A stretch of 64,000 nt of DNA, from NCBI GenBank assembly GCA_958296065.1, contig CATQHX010000044.1, forward strand, positions 1-64,000, written 5' to 3'. Shown here one piece after another: positions 27,629 to 35,821 of this stretch. Numbering within the stretch: position 1 is the first letter of the stretch; each line of letters starts with the position of its first letter. The translations under genes were made by a program, and so were the position numbers. This DNA comes from Vicinamibacterales bacterium. Its GTDB lineage: Bacteria; Acidobacteriota; Vicinamibacteria; Vicinamibacterales; UBA8438. Below the pieces are notes generated by a model that was not told where the DNA came from, did not search any database, and saw only the letters and a list, made by a program, of their open reading frames with translations.

Positions 27629-28394
27629 GGTCCTGACCTCCCGCCGCAACCCCCGGCACGTGGCCGTGCGGCTCGGTTCGAGTCTAGCGCGCCTCGCTGG
27701 CACGGGCGAGACCGTAGAGGGGCGGCTGCGCACGGAGTTCGCGAGCCCGTCGGCGACTCGGATCGACGGCATCGTGTTCAAGCGAAAGGCGTTTGCAATC
27801 CTTGGAGATTTCCGTCAGGATAACCTGCTTGACATGTTGCCATGCTGTGTGACAAAGTCGCGACGCCACGCAGCGGTCGAACACGGCCCGGGGACCGGGG
27901 TTGAAGTTCGTTTCGGTGGCGTGTCGCTCGGAGTTGATCGGGGGGGCTCGTCCTGCCGTATCGTCGAGTCGCCCGCCTGCTCTGGGTCGCCCGCTGAATA
28001 GAAGACCAGCCCGGCTCGGGCGGGAATAGGTGGGATCGATCCCCGTTCAAGAAACGGCGATCGCTGTGTGGCAACCGGCCCGGCCCTTCTTGGGCCTCGC
28101 GGCCGAGAAGGAGTTTGTCACACGTGCGGACCTGGAGCTTCGGCGTTCTCGGTCTCGGGTCGGCCGTTCCTAACACATTATCAACGCTTGGCCGGGTAGT
28201 CAGCGCATATCGTCGACACCTGGAAACGGCTGAAGCAGGTGTCGGCACTGCCGTGGAGAGGGGTTCCGGGGCTGGGTGCGCGTCTGTACCTTCGCCTGTG
28301 GCCGGTCGGAGAATTGCCAAGCGACCTGTCTGCCCGAGTGTCGATGTCTCACGACGGATTGTTGCCGTCACCACTACGACGGATAGAGGTTGCA
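27629..28394. other. Intergenic region, no confident gene
   Basis: This 766-bp stretch lies between the divergent S9 peptidase gene and a small plus-strand gene. GC content is locally lower than in the neighbours and codon-like periodicity is weak; open frames here have no recognisable protein features. A TTGACA-like hexamer is near 27832 on the plus strand without a convincing -10. A short inverted repeat CCGTT...AACGG lies near 28043-28058. It presumably holds the peptidase promoter. Confidence 0.5.
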
Positions 28395-28559
28395 ATGAAG
28401 ATTGCGGTCGGCGATCGAGTGCGGTTGTTGCGCCTCGGCCTGACCGGCACGGTCGTTGAGATAAGCCGCGGGTTGTTCTACGTCAGGGTCGACGGGGAGC
28501 GGTGGCGCGATGCCGCGCCGATTCCCGTCGAGCAGCATGAGCTCGAACCCGTCGACTGA
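28395..28559 (+). CDS. Small KOW/SH3-like barrel protein (54 aa)
   Basis: ATG at 28395. The 54-residue product MKIAVGDRVRLLRLGLTGTV... has the alternating pattern GDRVRLxxxGxxGTVVEI, common to KOW and other small SH3-like barrels that bind nucleic acid or proteins, and ends in an acidic tail (VEQHELEPVD). The frame is open for another 52 codons upstream but without similar quality. No operon partner. Existence is moderately supported by the clean motif; function is unknown. Confidence 0.5.
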   Translation: MKIAVGDRVRLLRLGLTGTVVEISRGLFYVRVDGERWRDAAPIPVEQHELEPVD

Positions 28560-28591
28560 TTCGGCCGGCGCCGAGGTCGCGGGACTACCGC

Positions 28592-28924
28592 TCAGTCCAG
28601 ACCGGTCGTCAGTTCCTGGTGTACGCGGCGGACGGCCATTTCCATCGCGCGGGAATAGCCCTGGAACCGCCGGTACTGCGGCAGGTCGATGCGGGCTACG
28701 GCCTGATCCGCTATCGCGCCGCGCTCGACCTGCGCGTGTACCGCCTCTCGCACGTCCAGCAGGATCTGCCGGTGAGCCTGAAGGCCCGCCCGCGTGTCGC
28801 GTGGATCGTCGGGCAGGAACCCGTGTCGAAACCGTGCGGAGGACGGGGAGCGGCGAGGCGCCTGCCCGGCGAACTCTGCGGGCGCGGGCGTGGGCGTGCG
28901 GCGAAGACGGACCCTGTTCTGCAT
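28592..28924 (-). pseudogene. C-terminal fragment resembling MBL-fold hydrolases
   Basis: A 110-codon frame. The first half is Arg/Pro-rich and not protein-like. The last 60 residues (HRQILLDVREAVHAQVERG, RIDLPQYRRFQGYSRAMEM, VRRVHQELTTGLD) resemble the C-terminal helices of secreted metallo-beta-lactamase-fold hydrolases, where a helix-rich 'xxVxxQVxxGxxxxxAxxxIxLPxYxxxxGY' tail follows the metal site. No HxHxDH metal motif is present in any frame nearby, so the catalytic part is missing. Gene decay is the likely explanation; a short real gene is the alternative. The family call is from remembered pattern and weak. Confidence 0.4.
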
Positions 28925-29076
28925 GCCGCGAATCTTGCCACGGGTGCTCGGCCGGGCGCCGCCGCAATCCGGACTCGGGAGCTCGCGGCGATCGATGCAC
29001 GGCAGCCGCACCGGATCCGAGGCGGCGGGCTCGGCCCTGCGACCCCCGAGGACGGAGAACGGGAGTGCGCCGGCGG

Positions 29077-30867
29077 CTACCAGGTCGGCAACTCGGGGAT
29101 TGCAATGCCGGTCGGGCTGTAATCCAGCGGAGCGCCGGCTCCGGCGGACAGCAGGCTCAAGAGAAAGGGATAGAGCGCTTCCATCCGGAACGTGGTCGCC
29201 GCGCCCGGCTGCCAGGCAAGCTGCCCTCCCTTCGCGAAGCCGGCGACCGTCAGGGGTTCCGCCAGGGTCGTGATGTCGGTCACGACATGCAGGGCGACGT
29301 CGTTGCCGCCGTGTCCGTCCGCAATGAACGGCGGCTGGTGGTCGCCGAAGATCAGGGCGATGAATCCCGGTTCGATGCGCTTGCGGAACGCCTGGAGCAA
29401 CAACTCCCACTCGTAGGCGACGGTTACGAAGTAGTCTCGCTTCCAACCCTGCGGCACGGTCACGGCCAGCTCCACGTAATCGGGCCGGGTCTCCAGAAAA
29501 GAGGGTTGCGGTTCCTCCAGCTCGGCGATGTCATTCGTAATCCGCGGCGGAGGATCCCAGGCAAAGTGAGTGGACACCGTGAAGAAATGCAGAAGTCGCG
29601 GGCGCGGGTTCCGGCTCCAGCGGTGCGTGAACGCGTATTCGAGGGCCCACTGGTCCGGCACGTGGCCGAACCCGTAGAAGAATCCGTCGTAGGAGAAGTC
29701 CTGTCGAATGATGACGTCGTCGTAGCCGTAAAGGTCTTCCGCCCACGTGGCGCCGGGCTGTACGGCGAGCGTGTAGTAACCCTGGCGCTTCAGGTATTCG
29801 ATCAGGTGAGGATAGCGGTGAGCCATGCGCTTCCAGGCCCAGTACACCGAATGGCTGGTGATTCCTATTCCGCTCAATGCCGAGGCGGTGCTCATCCAGG
29901 AGCCGCCGCCATGCACCGGGGCGGTGACGAAGCGCGTGAGCATCGGGAGTCCCAGCGCGTCGAGCTCCTGCCGCACCCGGCGCATCAGTCCCTGTCGCGC
30001 GGCCAGGTAGTCGTCGTCGGCCCATAGCATCGCGCCGTACGACTCGACCTCGAACAGGAAGATGTCGGGGCGGCGTACGGGCGTCGTCTCGGCCAGGTCG
30101 GCCGCGGCCTGCACGACGGAGTCGTCCAGGGCCTGCACGGTGGCCAGCACGTCCTGCGACCGCTGCCAGTTCCGGTGCAGGTGCTTGGCCTGGAGCTGAA
30201 TGACCGGGTCGTCCCGCGCCATGCCGAACCAGGACAGCGACAGCAGGCAGTAGGTGTTGACGATTACCCAGCCGGCGACCACACGCCGCGGTTCGAGACC
30301 GGCACCCCAGCGCCAGGCGGCGCGGAGATAGCGGGCCACGAGCATCCCGAACCCGGCGACCGCGCCCAGCAGAACGACGAAGGTCAGGACGTCGGCCGGT
30401 CCCCAGGTGTCGCGCACGAAGATCCACGCGCTGCCGAGCATGAGAACATCGTCGAGCAGCGTGCCCGGCCGATCGAACAGGACGTGGATGAAGCCGCTGT
30501 AGGCCATGAACACCAGCAGCAGGGCGTAGGTGAACCAGGCCAGCCTTACCAGCGTCGACCGCCATCTCTCGCCGGCGAAGCGGCCGGCGAGAACCAGTGT
30601 AGAGACAACGAAAATCCAGTCCGCGCTGACCCGAAAGATGTCCAGGTTGTAGCGTCGGACGAACAACTGCATGGCGTACTCGTACGTGCTGCGCCCCAGT
30701 CCCGGCCAGCTCCAGTCGTACGGTCCCCGAGGATGCTCCGCGGGAAAGAAAGGCCAGAAGTCGTTCTGGGTGGAGACGATCAGATACAGCGGGACGAACA
30801 GCAGCAGGTTGAGCGCGACGAACCCCGCGGCGACAACTGCGCCCCTCGGAAGAGACGCTCCGTACAC
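29077..30867 (-). CDS. Membrane-anchored sulfatase / LTA-synthase-like protein (alkaline phosphatase superfamily)
   Basis: About 596 residues. Five hydrophobic segments occupy the first 220 residues (VVAAGFVALNLLLFVPLYLIVS, LVRLAWFTYALLLVFMAYSG and others). An extracytoplasmic sulfatase-type domain follows with PDIFLFEVESYGAML, GGGSWMSTASALSGIG (probable nucleophile Ser/Thr region) and metal-site FGDHQPPF. This layout matches phosphoglycerol transferases and opgB/LtaS relatives that modify envelope polymers. The start is unclear: GTG at 30867 is the nearest standard codon, but the best ribosome site (GGGAGG, 30913-30918) precedes an ATA/ATC stretch about 36 bases further upstream in the same frame, so the true N-terminus may be about 13 residues longer. 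Confidence 0.83.
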   Translation of the reverse strand: MYGASLPRGAVVAAGFVALNLLLFVPLYLIVSTQNDFWPFFPAEHPRGPYDWSWPGLGRSTYEYAMQLFVRRYNLDIFRVSADWIFVVSTLVLAGRFAGERWRSTLVRLAWFTYALLLVFMAYSGFIHVLFDRPGTLLDDVLMLGSAWIFVRDTWGPADVLTFVVLLGAVAGFGMLVARYLRAAWRWGAGLEPRRVVAGWVIVNTYCLLSLSWFGMARDDPVIQLQAKHLHRNWQRSQDVLATVQALDDSVVQAAADLAETTPVRRPDIFLFEVESYGAMLWADDDYLAARQGLMRRVRQELDALGLPMLTRFVTAPVHGGGSWMSTASALSGIGITSHSVYWAWKRMAHRYPHLIEYLKRQGYYTLAVQPGATWAEDLYGYDDVIIRQDFSYDGFFYGFGHVPDQWALEYAFTHRWSRNPRPRLLHFFTVSTHFAWDPPPRITNDIAELEEPQPSFLETRPDYVELAVTVPQGWKRDYFVTVAYEWELLLQAFRKRIEPGFIALIFGDHQPPFIADGHGGNDVALHVVTDITTLAEPLTVAGFAKGGQLAWQPGAATTFRMEALYPFLLSLLSAGAGAPLDYSPTGIAIPELPTW

Positions 30868-31123
30868 CCAGGAGGGGATGCGGAGCGTCAGGCGGATTTC
30901 TGATATGACCGGCCTCCCGTGAGGAAGTGACTATACATCCATGGGACGAACTCGAAGGGGAGCCTTGGCACGAATGCGGACGGCGTTTGAACCCGGGACG
31001 CACTGCCGCTTCGTTTCGTTGCTCCTCGTTCACACAGCGTCCTGCGCGAACGCTTCCGACCGCCGCCATCGCGGGTGTCGCTTCATCCCGTCGAGGCCGC
31101 GGAACGACAGCGAACCGACGAGT

Positions 31124-33145
31124 TCATTTGTCCTCCGGGGCTCGCTCCCAAACGTACGGCCGACCCGTCACGTGCCGCTCGAACCAGTCGAGCTCGACGT
31201 TCATCTTGAACAACTGATGCCGGAGCTCGCGCCATCCGTGACCCTCGCGCGGCGCGACGTAGAGGTGCGTGGGCACGTCGAGGCTCTTGAGCGCGCGATG
31301 CATCTCGACCGACTGAGGCATCGGCACGCGCAGGTCGTCCTCGCCGACCAGGAAGATCGTGGGCGTGGTCACGTTCGACACGTGCTTCAGCGGCGAGTGC
31401 TCCCAGTAGAGGTCCGTCGGGGCATCCACCTGCCAGGGCGTGCCGCCGAACCAGGGAGTCCGCTGGCTGCGCGTGTCGCTCTGCGCGTACATGGAGATCC
31501 AGTTGGCCGCGCCTGCTCCGGAGGCCGCCGCCTTGAAGCGGTTCGTGTAGGTGATCACCTTGTTCGTCATGTGACCGCCGCCGCTCCAGCCCATCTTCGC
31601 CATCCGCTCGCCGTCGACCAGGCCGGCCGCGATCAGGTGATCGGCGCCGGCGATCACGTCCCTGTGGGCGTTCTTGAAGTAGCCGCCGATCATGTCCCGC
31701 AGGAACGCGTCGCCGTAGCCGGTGCTGCCGCGATAGTTGGGCTGCAGGACGACGTAGCCGAGGGCCGCCAGCACCTGTACGGAGTTGCGCGGCGCCCCGA
31801 ACCCGAACTTGTCGGAAGCCTGGGGCCCCCCGTGGGTCTGTATGACCAGCGGGTACCGCCGGCCCTCCTCGTGGTCGAGCGGATAGAACAGCAACCCTTC
31901 CACCGTGACCCCGTCGGCGCCGGTCCACTGGGCCTTCTCCTGCCGCGGGAGCCGGAAGTCGTCGCGCAGGTAGTCGAAGACGCGGGTCGCGCGCGTCGGG
32001 GTCGCGCCGCCGCGGGTCCCCAGCAGCCAGACGTCGCCGGGGTTGTCCGGCTGGCGCAGGGTCAGGACGTGTCGGTCGGCCGTCGTCTCGAGGGTCCAGG
32101 ACCCGATCGAGTGGCGGCCGTCGGTCAGTTGTTCGGCTTCGCCCGTCGCCGCATCCAGCCGGAACAGCTCGCTGTGGACGCCCATGTTCACGACCGCGAA
32201 GACCGAGCCTCCGTCGGCCGACCAGGACGCGTCGCTGAATTCGTAGGGCAGATCGGGAGCCAGGACCCTGGCCGGACCTCCGTCCGCCGGAACCAGGAAG
32301 ACGTTGCTGTTGTAGTACTTCTCGAACCGCTCGTTCGAGCGCGACAGGAACAGCACGCGGGAGCCGTCAGGGGACACCTGCGCCCCCGACTCCGGCACGT
32401 TGTTGGTGGTGAGCCGTTGCGGCTTGCTCCCGTCGGCTTCCATCACCCAGACCTCGCTCGCGTCGCGGTATTCGAGCACCGGATTCGGAGCGCGATGCAG
32501 GGCGATCCGCTTGCCGTCGCGCGAGAGGTCGTAGTCGATGATGGAGTAGTCGCCTTCGGTCACCCGCGCCGCGACGCCGGTCGGCACCGTCACCGTCCAG
32601 AGATGCCGCTGCTGGTAGTTCTCCTCGAAGGCGTAGACGTCGTCCTTCTCGGCCTCGCGGGCCTGCTCTTCGGCCGACTTCGCGTCGTCGGCGAGAAAGT
32701 AGATGGCGCCGCCTTCGGGCGACCACGTGATCCTCGAGACCGCCGTCGGGTGATCGGTGAGCGGCCGTGCCTCGCCGCCGCGATTGCTCAACAGGTGAAT
32801 CTGTGCGGCGTCCTCCGCTCCACGCGCCGCCAGGAACGCCACCTGACCGCCGTCCGGCGACCAGCGGGGGCTCGTCTCCCCTTGCTCACCCCGGGTCAGT
32901 TGCACGGTGTTGCCGCCGTCGGCGTCCGCCCGCCAGATGTGGCTGATGGCCCGGTTCGCTTCCCAGTCCGCCTCGGCGAGCACGTACAGCACCTGACCAC
33001 CATCGGGAGACAGTTGCGGATCGCTCAGGCGAGGCACCTCGAGCAGATCGACCAGGGTCATGGCTCGCCGGTCCTGCCCTTTCGCCGTGCCGCCGAGCAC
33101 CAGGCACGCCGCCAGCAACGCCGTGAGCATTCGCAGTCGGGTCAT
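31124..33145 (-). CDS. S9 family secreted peptidase (second copy)
   Basis: 673 residues, ATG at 33145 with AAAGGACG upstream. Signal peptide MLTALLAACLVLGGTAKG. The TolB/WD40-like propeller (about 30-410; DPQLSPDGGQVLYVLAEAD, SPRWSPDGGQVAFLA, DLSRDGKRIALHR) is followed by the catalytic domain with IQTHGGPQASD, nucleophile GWSGGGHM, acid GEDDLRVPMPQS and His in EGHGWRE. Same family as the gene at 25544 but clearly diverged. A 78-codon upstream extension of the frame is rejected because the signal peptide would be internal. Role: breakdown of exported or environmental peptides. Confidence 0.93.
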   Translation of the reverse strand: MTRLRMLTALLAACLVLGGTAKGQDRRAMTLVDLLEVPRLSDPQLSPDGGQVLYVLAEADWEANRAISHIWRADADGGNTVQLTRGEQGETSPRWSPDGGQVAFLAARGAEDAAQIHLLSNRGGEARPLTDHPTAVSRITWSPEGGAIYFLADDAKSAEEQAREAEKDDVYAFEENYQQRHLWTVTVPTGVAARVTEGDYSIIDYDLSRDGKRIALHRAPNPVLEYRDASEVWVMEADGSKPQRLTTNNVPESGAQVSPDGSRVLFLSRSNERFEKYYNSNVFLVPADGGPARVLAPDLPYEFSDASWSADGGSVFAVVNMGVHSELFRLDAATGEAEQLTDGRHSIGSWTLETTADRHVLTLRQPDNPGDVWLLGTRGGATPTRATRVFDYLRDDFRLPRQEKAQWTGADGVTVEGLLFYPLDHEEGRRYPLVIQTHGGPQASDKFGFGAPRNSVQVLAALGYVVLQPNYRGSTGYGDAFLRDMIGGYFKNAHRDVIAGADHLIAAGLVDGERMAKMGWSGGGHMTNKVITYTNRFKAAASGAGAANWISMYAQSDTRSQRTPWFGGTPWQVDAPTDLYWEHSPLKHVSNVTTPTIFLVGEDDLRVPMPQSVEMHRALKSLDVPTHLYVAPREGHGWRELRHQLFKMNVELDWFERHVTGRPYVWERAPEDK

Positions 33146-33453
33146 CTCGCACGTCCTTTCAAACACCACGCATACCGCCGGTCGCCGACGACCGCGCCCG
33201 CGGCGGCTACGTGCTCCCTCCCGCGCCTTGCCGCCGGCCCTCCCCGGGGCCCGGAAGCCCTCGCTGCTCCGGTGCCACGCGGATCCCACCACGGATTGTT
33301 GGGTGATGATAGCCGCGCTGTCCAGGCGCCCGCCCCTGCGGGCGGTGGCGCGGTAGGATCCGACATTCGGACGGAACAAGAGACGCGGCGCAGTCGCCGC
33401 CCGGATCGTGCTGTATCCCGGTTGACGAGTCAGAGGGCCGGGAGGAGGCCGTA
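33146..33453. other. Intergenic region between divergent genes
   Basis: 308 bp between the S9 peptidase and the NIPSNAP gene, both transcribed outward. I see no gene and no clear repeat. Promoters for both genes are expected here but no strong consensus is visible. Confidence 0.5.
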
Positions 33454-33882
33454 ATGCTGAAGTGGAAGCTGATCGCAGTACTTGGTCTGTCGTGCGGGAT
33501 TACGGGTGTGGGCTGGGGACTTGCCCAGCAGCCGCGCGAGCCCGGCTTCTTCGAGTTGCGCATCTACACGACGCTGCCGGGGAAACGGGACGCGCTGGCG
33601 GCGCGCTTCGGAGACTACACCACGGGCATCTACGAGCGGCACGGGATACGCAACGTCGGCTACTGGCTCGCGACATCCGGCGACGACGCCGAGCGCACGT
33701 TCGTGTACATGCGGGGATACCCCTCGCGACGCGCGCGGGACGAGCGACTCCCTCAGGCGCACGCCGACCCGGAGTTCCTTGAGGTCGTGACCGCGATGGA
33801 ACGCAACCCCGACACCAGGCTGATCGAGTCGGTGCAGTCGATGGACCTCGTCCCGACGGACTATTCGGCCGTTCGATGGTGA
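33454..33882 (+). CDS. Secreted NIPSNAP-family protein
   Basis: 142 residues, ATG at 33454 after GGGAGGAGG. A signal peptide (LIAVLGLSCGITGVGWGLA) is followed by the NIPSNAP ferredoxin-like domain: FFELRIYTTLPGKRDALAAR, HGIRNVGYWLA, FVYMRGYPSRRARDE and a final AMERNPDTRLIESVQSM. These are small dimeric alpha/beta-barrel-like proteins of unknown activity. It converges with the VOC gene 74 bp downstream. Confidence 0.88.
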   Translation: MLKWKLIAVLGLSCGITGVGWGLAQQPREPGFFELRIYTTLPGKRDALAARFGDYTTGIYERHGIRNVGYWLATSGDDAERTFVYMRGYPSRRARDERLPQAHADPEFLEVVTAMERNPDTRLIESVQSMDLVPTDYSAVRW

Positions 33883-33956
33883 GCGCCGGAGTGCGCTGGC
33901 GGCGGCGGATGCGCGCGCCGCGGGAGATGGAGTACCCGTTGCCAGGGTAGAGCGGC

Positions 33957-34367
33957 CTACCCTCCAGTGGCACCGAGGAGCTGGTGAAAGTAGTAGCAGA
34001 GCCCGTCCGGCGCCACCACGAAGAAGACCTGGTACTTCTTCCCGTCGCGCTCGTCCACGCGCCAGTTGGCGGTCTTCACCCCGTTAGCCTGTAACTCGTC
34101 GCGGGCCCGATGGATGTCGGTAACCAGAATGGCGGCCCCCTCCTGGCTCGGGTCGCCGCCGTTGACGGCGAAGCCGATACGGACGCCGTCCCGCTCCATG
34201 ATGACGGTGGGGACCGGGGAGCTGCGGCGCTCGACCTCGACGAGGCCGAAGCTGGCGGCGTACCATTCCGCCGCCCGATCGAGGTTCTCGACGGGCAGCG
34301 CGAGGACGTCGTCGGCGAACGGGAACGCCGCTTCGTAGAGCTTGGACGAGGCCACGTCGTCAGTCAC
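33957..34367 (-). CDS. VOC (glyoxalase/bleomycin-resistance-like) superfamily protein
   Basis: About 136 residues from a GTG at 34367. The paired beta-alpha-beta-beta-beta units are visible: VLALPVENLDRAAEWYAASFGL, VIMERDGVRIGFAVNG, ILVTDIHRARDELQANGV and VFFVVAPDGLCYYFHQLL. VOC members bind a metal and act on diverse small molecules; two likely metal-ligand positions (FAVNGG area and YYFHQ) are present, but substrate is not inferable. No ribosome site precedes the GTG, so a second GTG four codons on is possible. It lies 44 bp after the DUF1552 gene. Confidence 0.8.
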   Translation of the reverse strand: MTDDVASSKLYEAAFPFADDVLALPVENLDRAAEWYAASFGLVEVERRSSPVPTVIMERDGVRIGFAVNGGDPSQEGAAILVTDIHRARDELQANGVKTANWRVDERDGKKYQVFFVVAPDGLCYYFHQLLGATGG

Positions 34368-34411
34368 CAGCGATCGATCGTAACGGCCGTGGCCCCCTCT
34401 CGGTGCGGCTT

Positions 34412-35743
34412 CTACACGCCCGACAGCAGCGGCAGGTGCCCGGTGCTGTCGCCGAACTGCTCCACGCGCACGCCGAACTTGGCCATCAGGCTCAGCGACA
34501 GGTTGGCGAGCGGCGTGCCCTTCGGATACACCAGGTGGCGATTCCCCTGCAGGCCGCGCTCCGGCCCGCCCACCAAGACCACCGGCACGTTGTAGTTGTT
34601 GTGGATGTTGCCGTCGCTCATGCCGCTGCCGTAGAGCACCACGGTGCCGTCGAGCAGCGTGCCGTCGCCGTCGGGGATCGACTGCAGGCGGTCGAGGTAG
34701 TAGGCCAGCGTATCGACGTGGTAGGTGTTCAGTTTCGTGAAGTCCTTCATCTTGTCCGGGTTGTTGCCGTGGTGCGACATCGAGTGGTGCGCCTCGGGCA
34801 GCCCGATCTCGTTGTAGGACCGGTTGATGTTCTCGCGCGCCATCATGAACGAGGTGACGCGGGTGATGTCGGCCTGGAACGCCAGGACCTGCAGGTCGAA
34901 CATCAGCTCGGCGTACTCGCGGAAGGTCTCCGGCACGCCGACGGGACGCTCGGGGACCGCGAAGTCGGTGTTGGTCGACTCGGCCCGCGCGATGCGCTGC
35001 TCGACGTCGCGGATGGAGTCGAGGTACTCGCCGAGCTTGGCGCGGTCGTGGCCGCCGAGGCGGTTCGACAGCGCCGCGATCTCGCGCGTCAGGCCGTCGA
35101 GGATGCTGCGGTCCTCCTCGACGCGCAACTGCCGCTCCTCGGCGGTGTCGCCGGTGCCGAAGAGCCGCTCGAACACGAACCGCGGGTTCGTCTCGGCCGG
35201 CAGCGGCAGGGTCGGCGACTTCCACGACAGCGAGTTCATGTAGGCGCAGGCGTAGCCGTGGTCGCAGGCGCCGACGACGTCGTTGCGGTCGACGGAGACC
35301 TCCAGCGACGGCAGCTTCGAGTCGCGGCAGATCAGCTCGGCGATCATCTGGTCGACCGTCGTGCCCGCCTCCACGTCCGCGCCCTCGGTCTGCTTCGGGT
35401 GCACCGAGCTCATGAACGCGGGAGCCGCGCGCGGATGCTGTCCGCCGGTGTCGCCCTGGTCGGTCGCGGGATAGTTGTCCAGTCCGCTCAGGACGAGCGT
35501 CCGCTTGCGGAACCGCTCCAGCGGCTGCTGGATGGGCGAGAGCTCGAACCCGACGCCCTCGGTCGGCGGCGTCCAGTCCCACATGTTCATGCCGTTGCCT
35601 ACGTAGACGGCCGCGAACCGCGGCGTCCCCGGCGCCCGCGCCGACATGGCCGGCACCATCGCGTCGAGCAACGGCAGCGCCAGCGTCGCGCCCATGCCGC
35701 GCAGGAAGGTTCGTCTCGGCAGCGCCTGCTTCGTGATCAGCAT
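34412..35743 (-). CDS. Tat-exported DUF1552 protein
   Basis: 443 residues, ATG at 35743 preceded by GGGAGAG. Twin-arginine signal LPRRTFLRGMGATLALPLLD. The DUF1552 domain covers the rest: RFAAVYVGNGMNMWDW, RTLVLSGLDNYPAT, DHGYACAYMNSLSWKS, VFERLFGTGD, HHSMSHHGNNPDKM and VVLYGSGMSDGNIHNNYNVP. This family is consistently encoded beside DUF1587/1592/1588/1585 cytochrome-like proteins in Planctomycetota, Acidobacteriota and relatives, as here (78 bp after that gene), so the two probably act together in the periplasm. Biochemical role unknown. Confidence 0.93.
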   Translation of the reverse strand: MLITKQALPRRTFLRGMGATLALPLLDAMVPAMSARAPGTPRFAAVYVGNGMNMWDWTPPTEGVGFELSPIQQPLERFRKRTLVLSGLDNYPATDQGDTGGQHPRAAPAFMSSVHPKQTEGADVEAGTTVDQMIAELICRDSKLPSLEVSVDRNDVVGACDHGYACAYMNSLSWKSPTLPLPAETNPRFVFERLFGTGDTAEERQLRVEEDRSILDGLTREIAALSNRLGGHDRAKLGEYLDSIRDVEQRIARAESTNTDFAVPERPVGVPETFREYAELMFDLQVLAFQADITRVTSFMMARENINRSYNEIGLPEAHHSMSHHGNNPDKMKDFTKLNTYHVDTLAYYLDRLQSIPDGDGTLLDGTVVLYGSGMSDGNIHNNYNVPVVLVGGPERGLQGNRHLVYPKGTPLANLSLSLMAKFGVRVEQFGDSTGHLPLLSGV

Positions 35744-35821
35744 TGCGTCTCTCCCTGGATCCTGCGCCAGATTATCATGGTCCTGCTCGGCTGATTGAAG
35801 GTTCGAGACCGTTCCGGCCAG

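Noticed and set aside
28020..28090. tRNA-like look (CCCCGTTCAAGAAACGGC)
   Set aside because: No acceptor stem pairing and no anticodon arm could be drawn.
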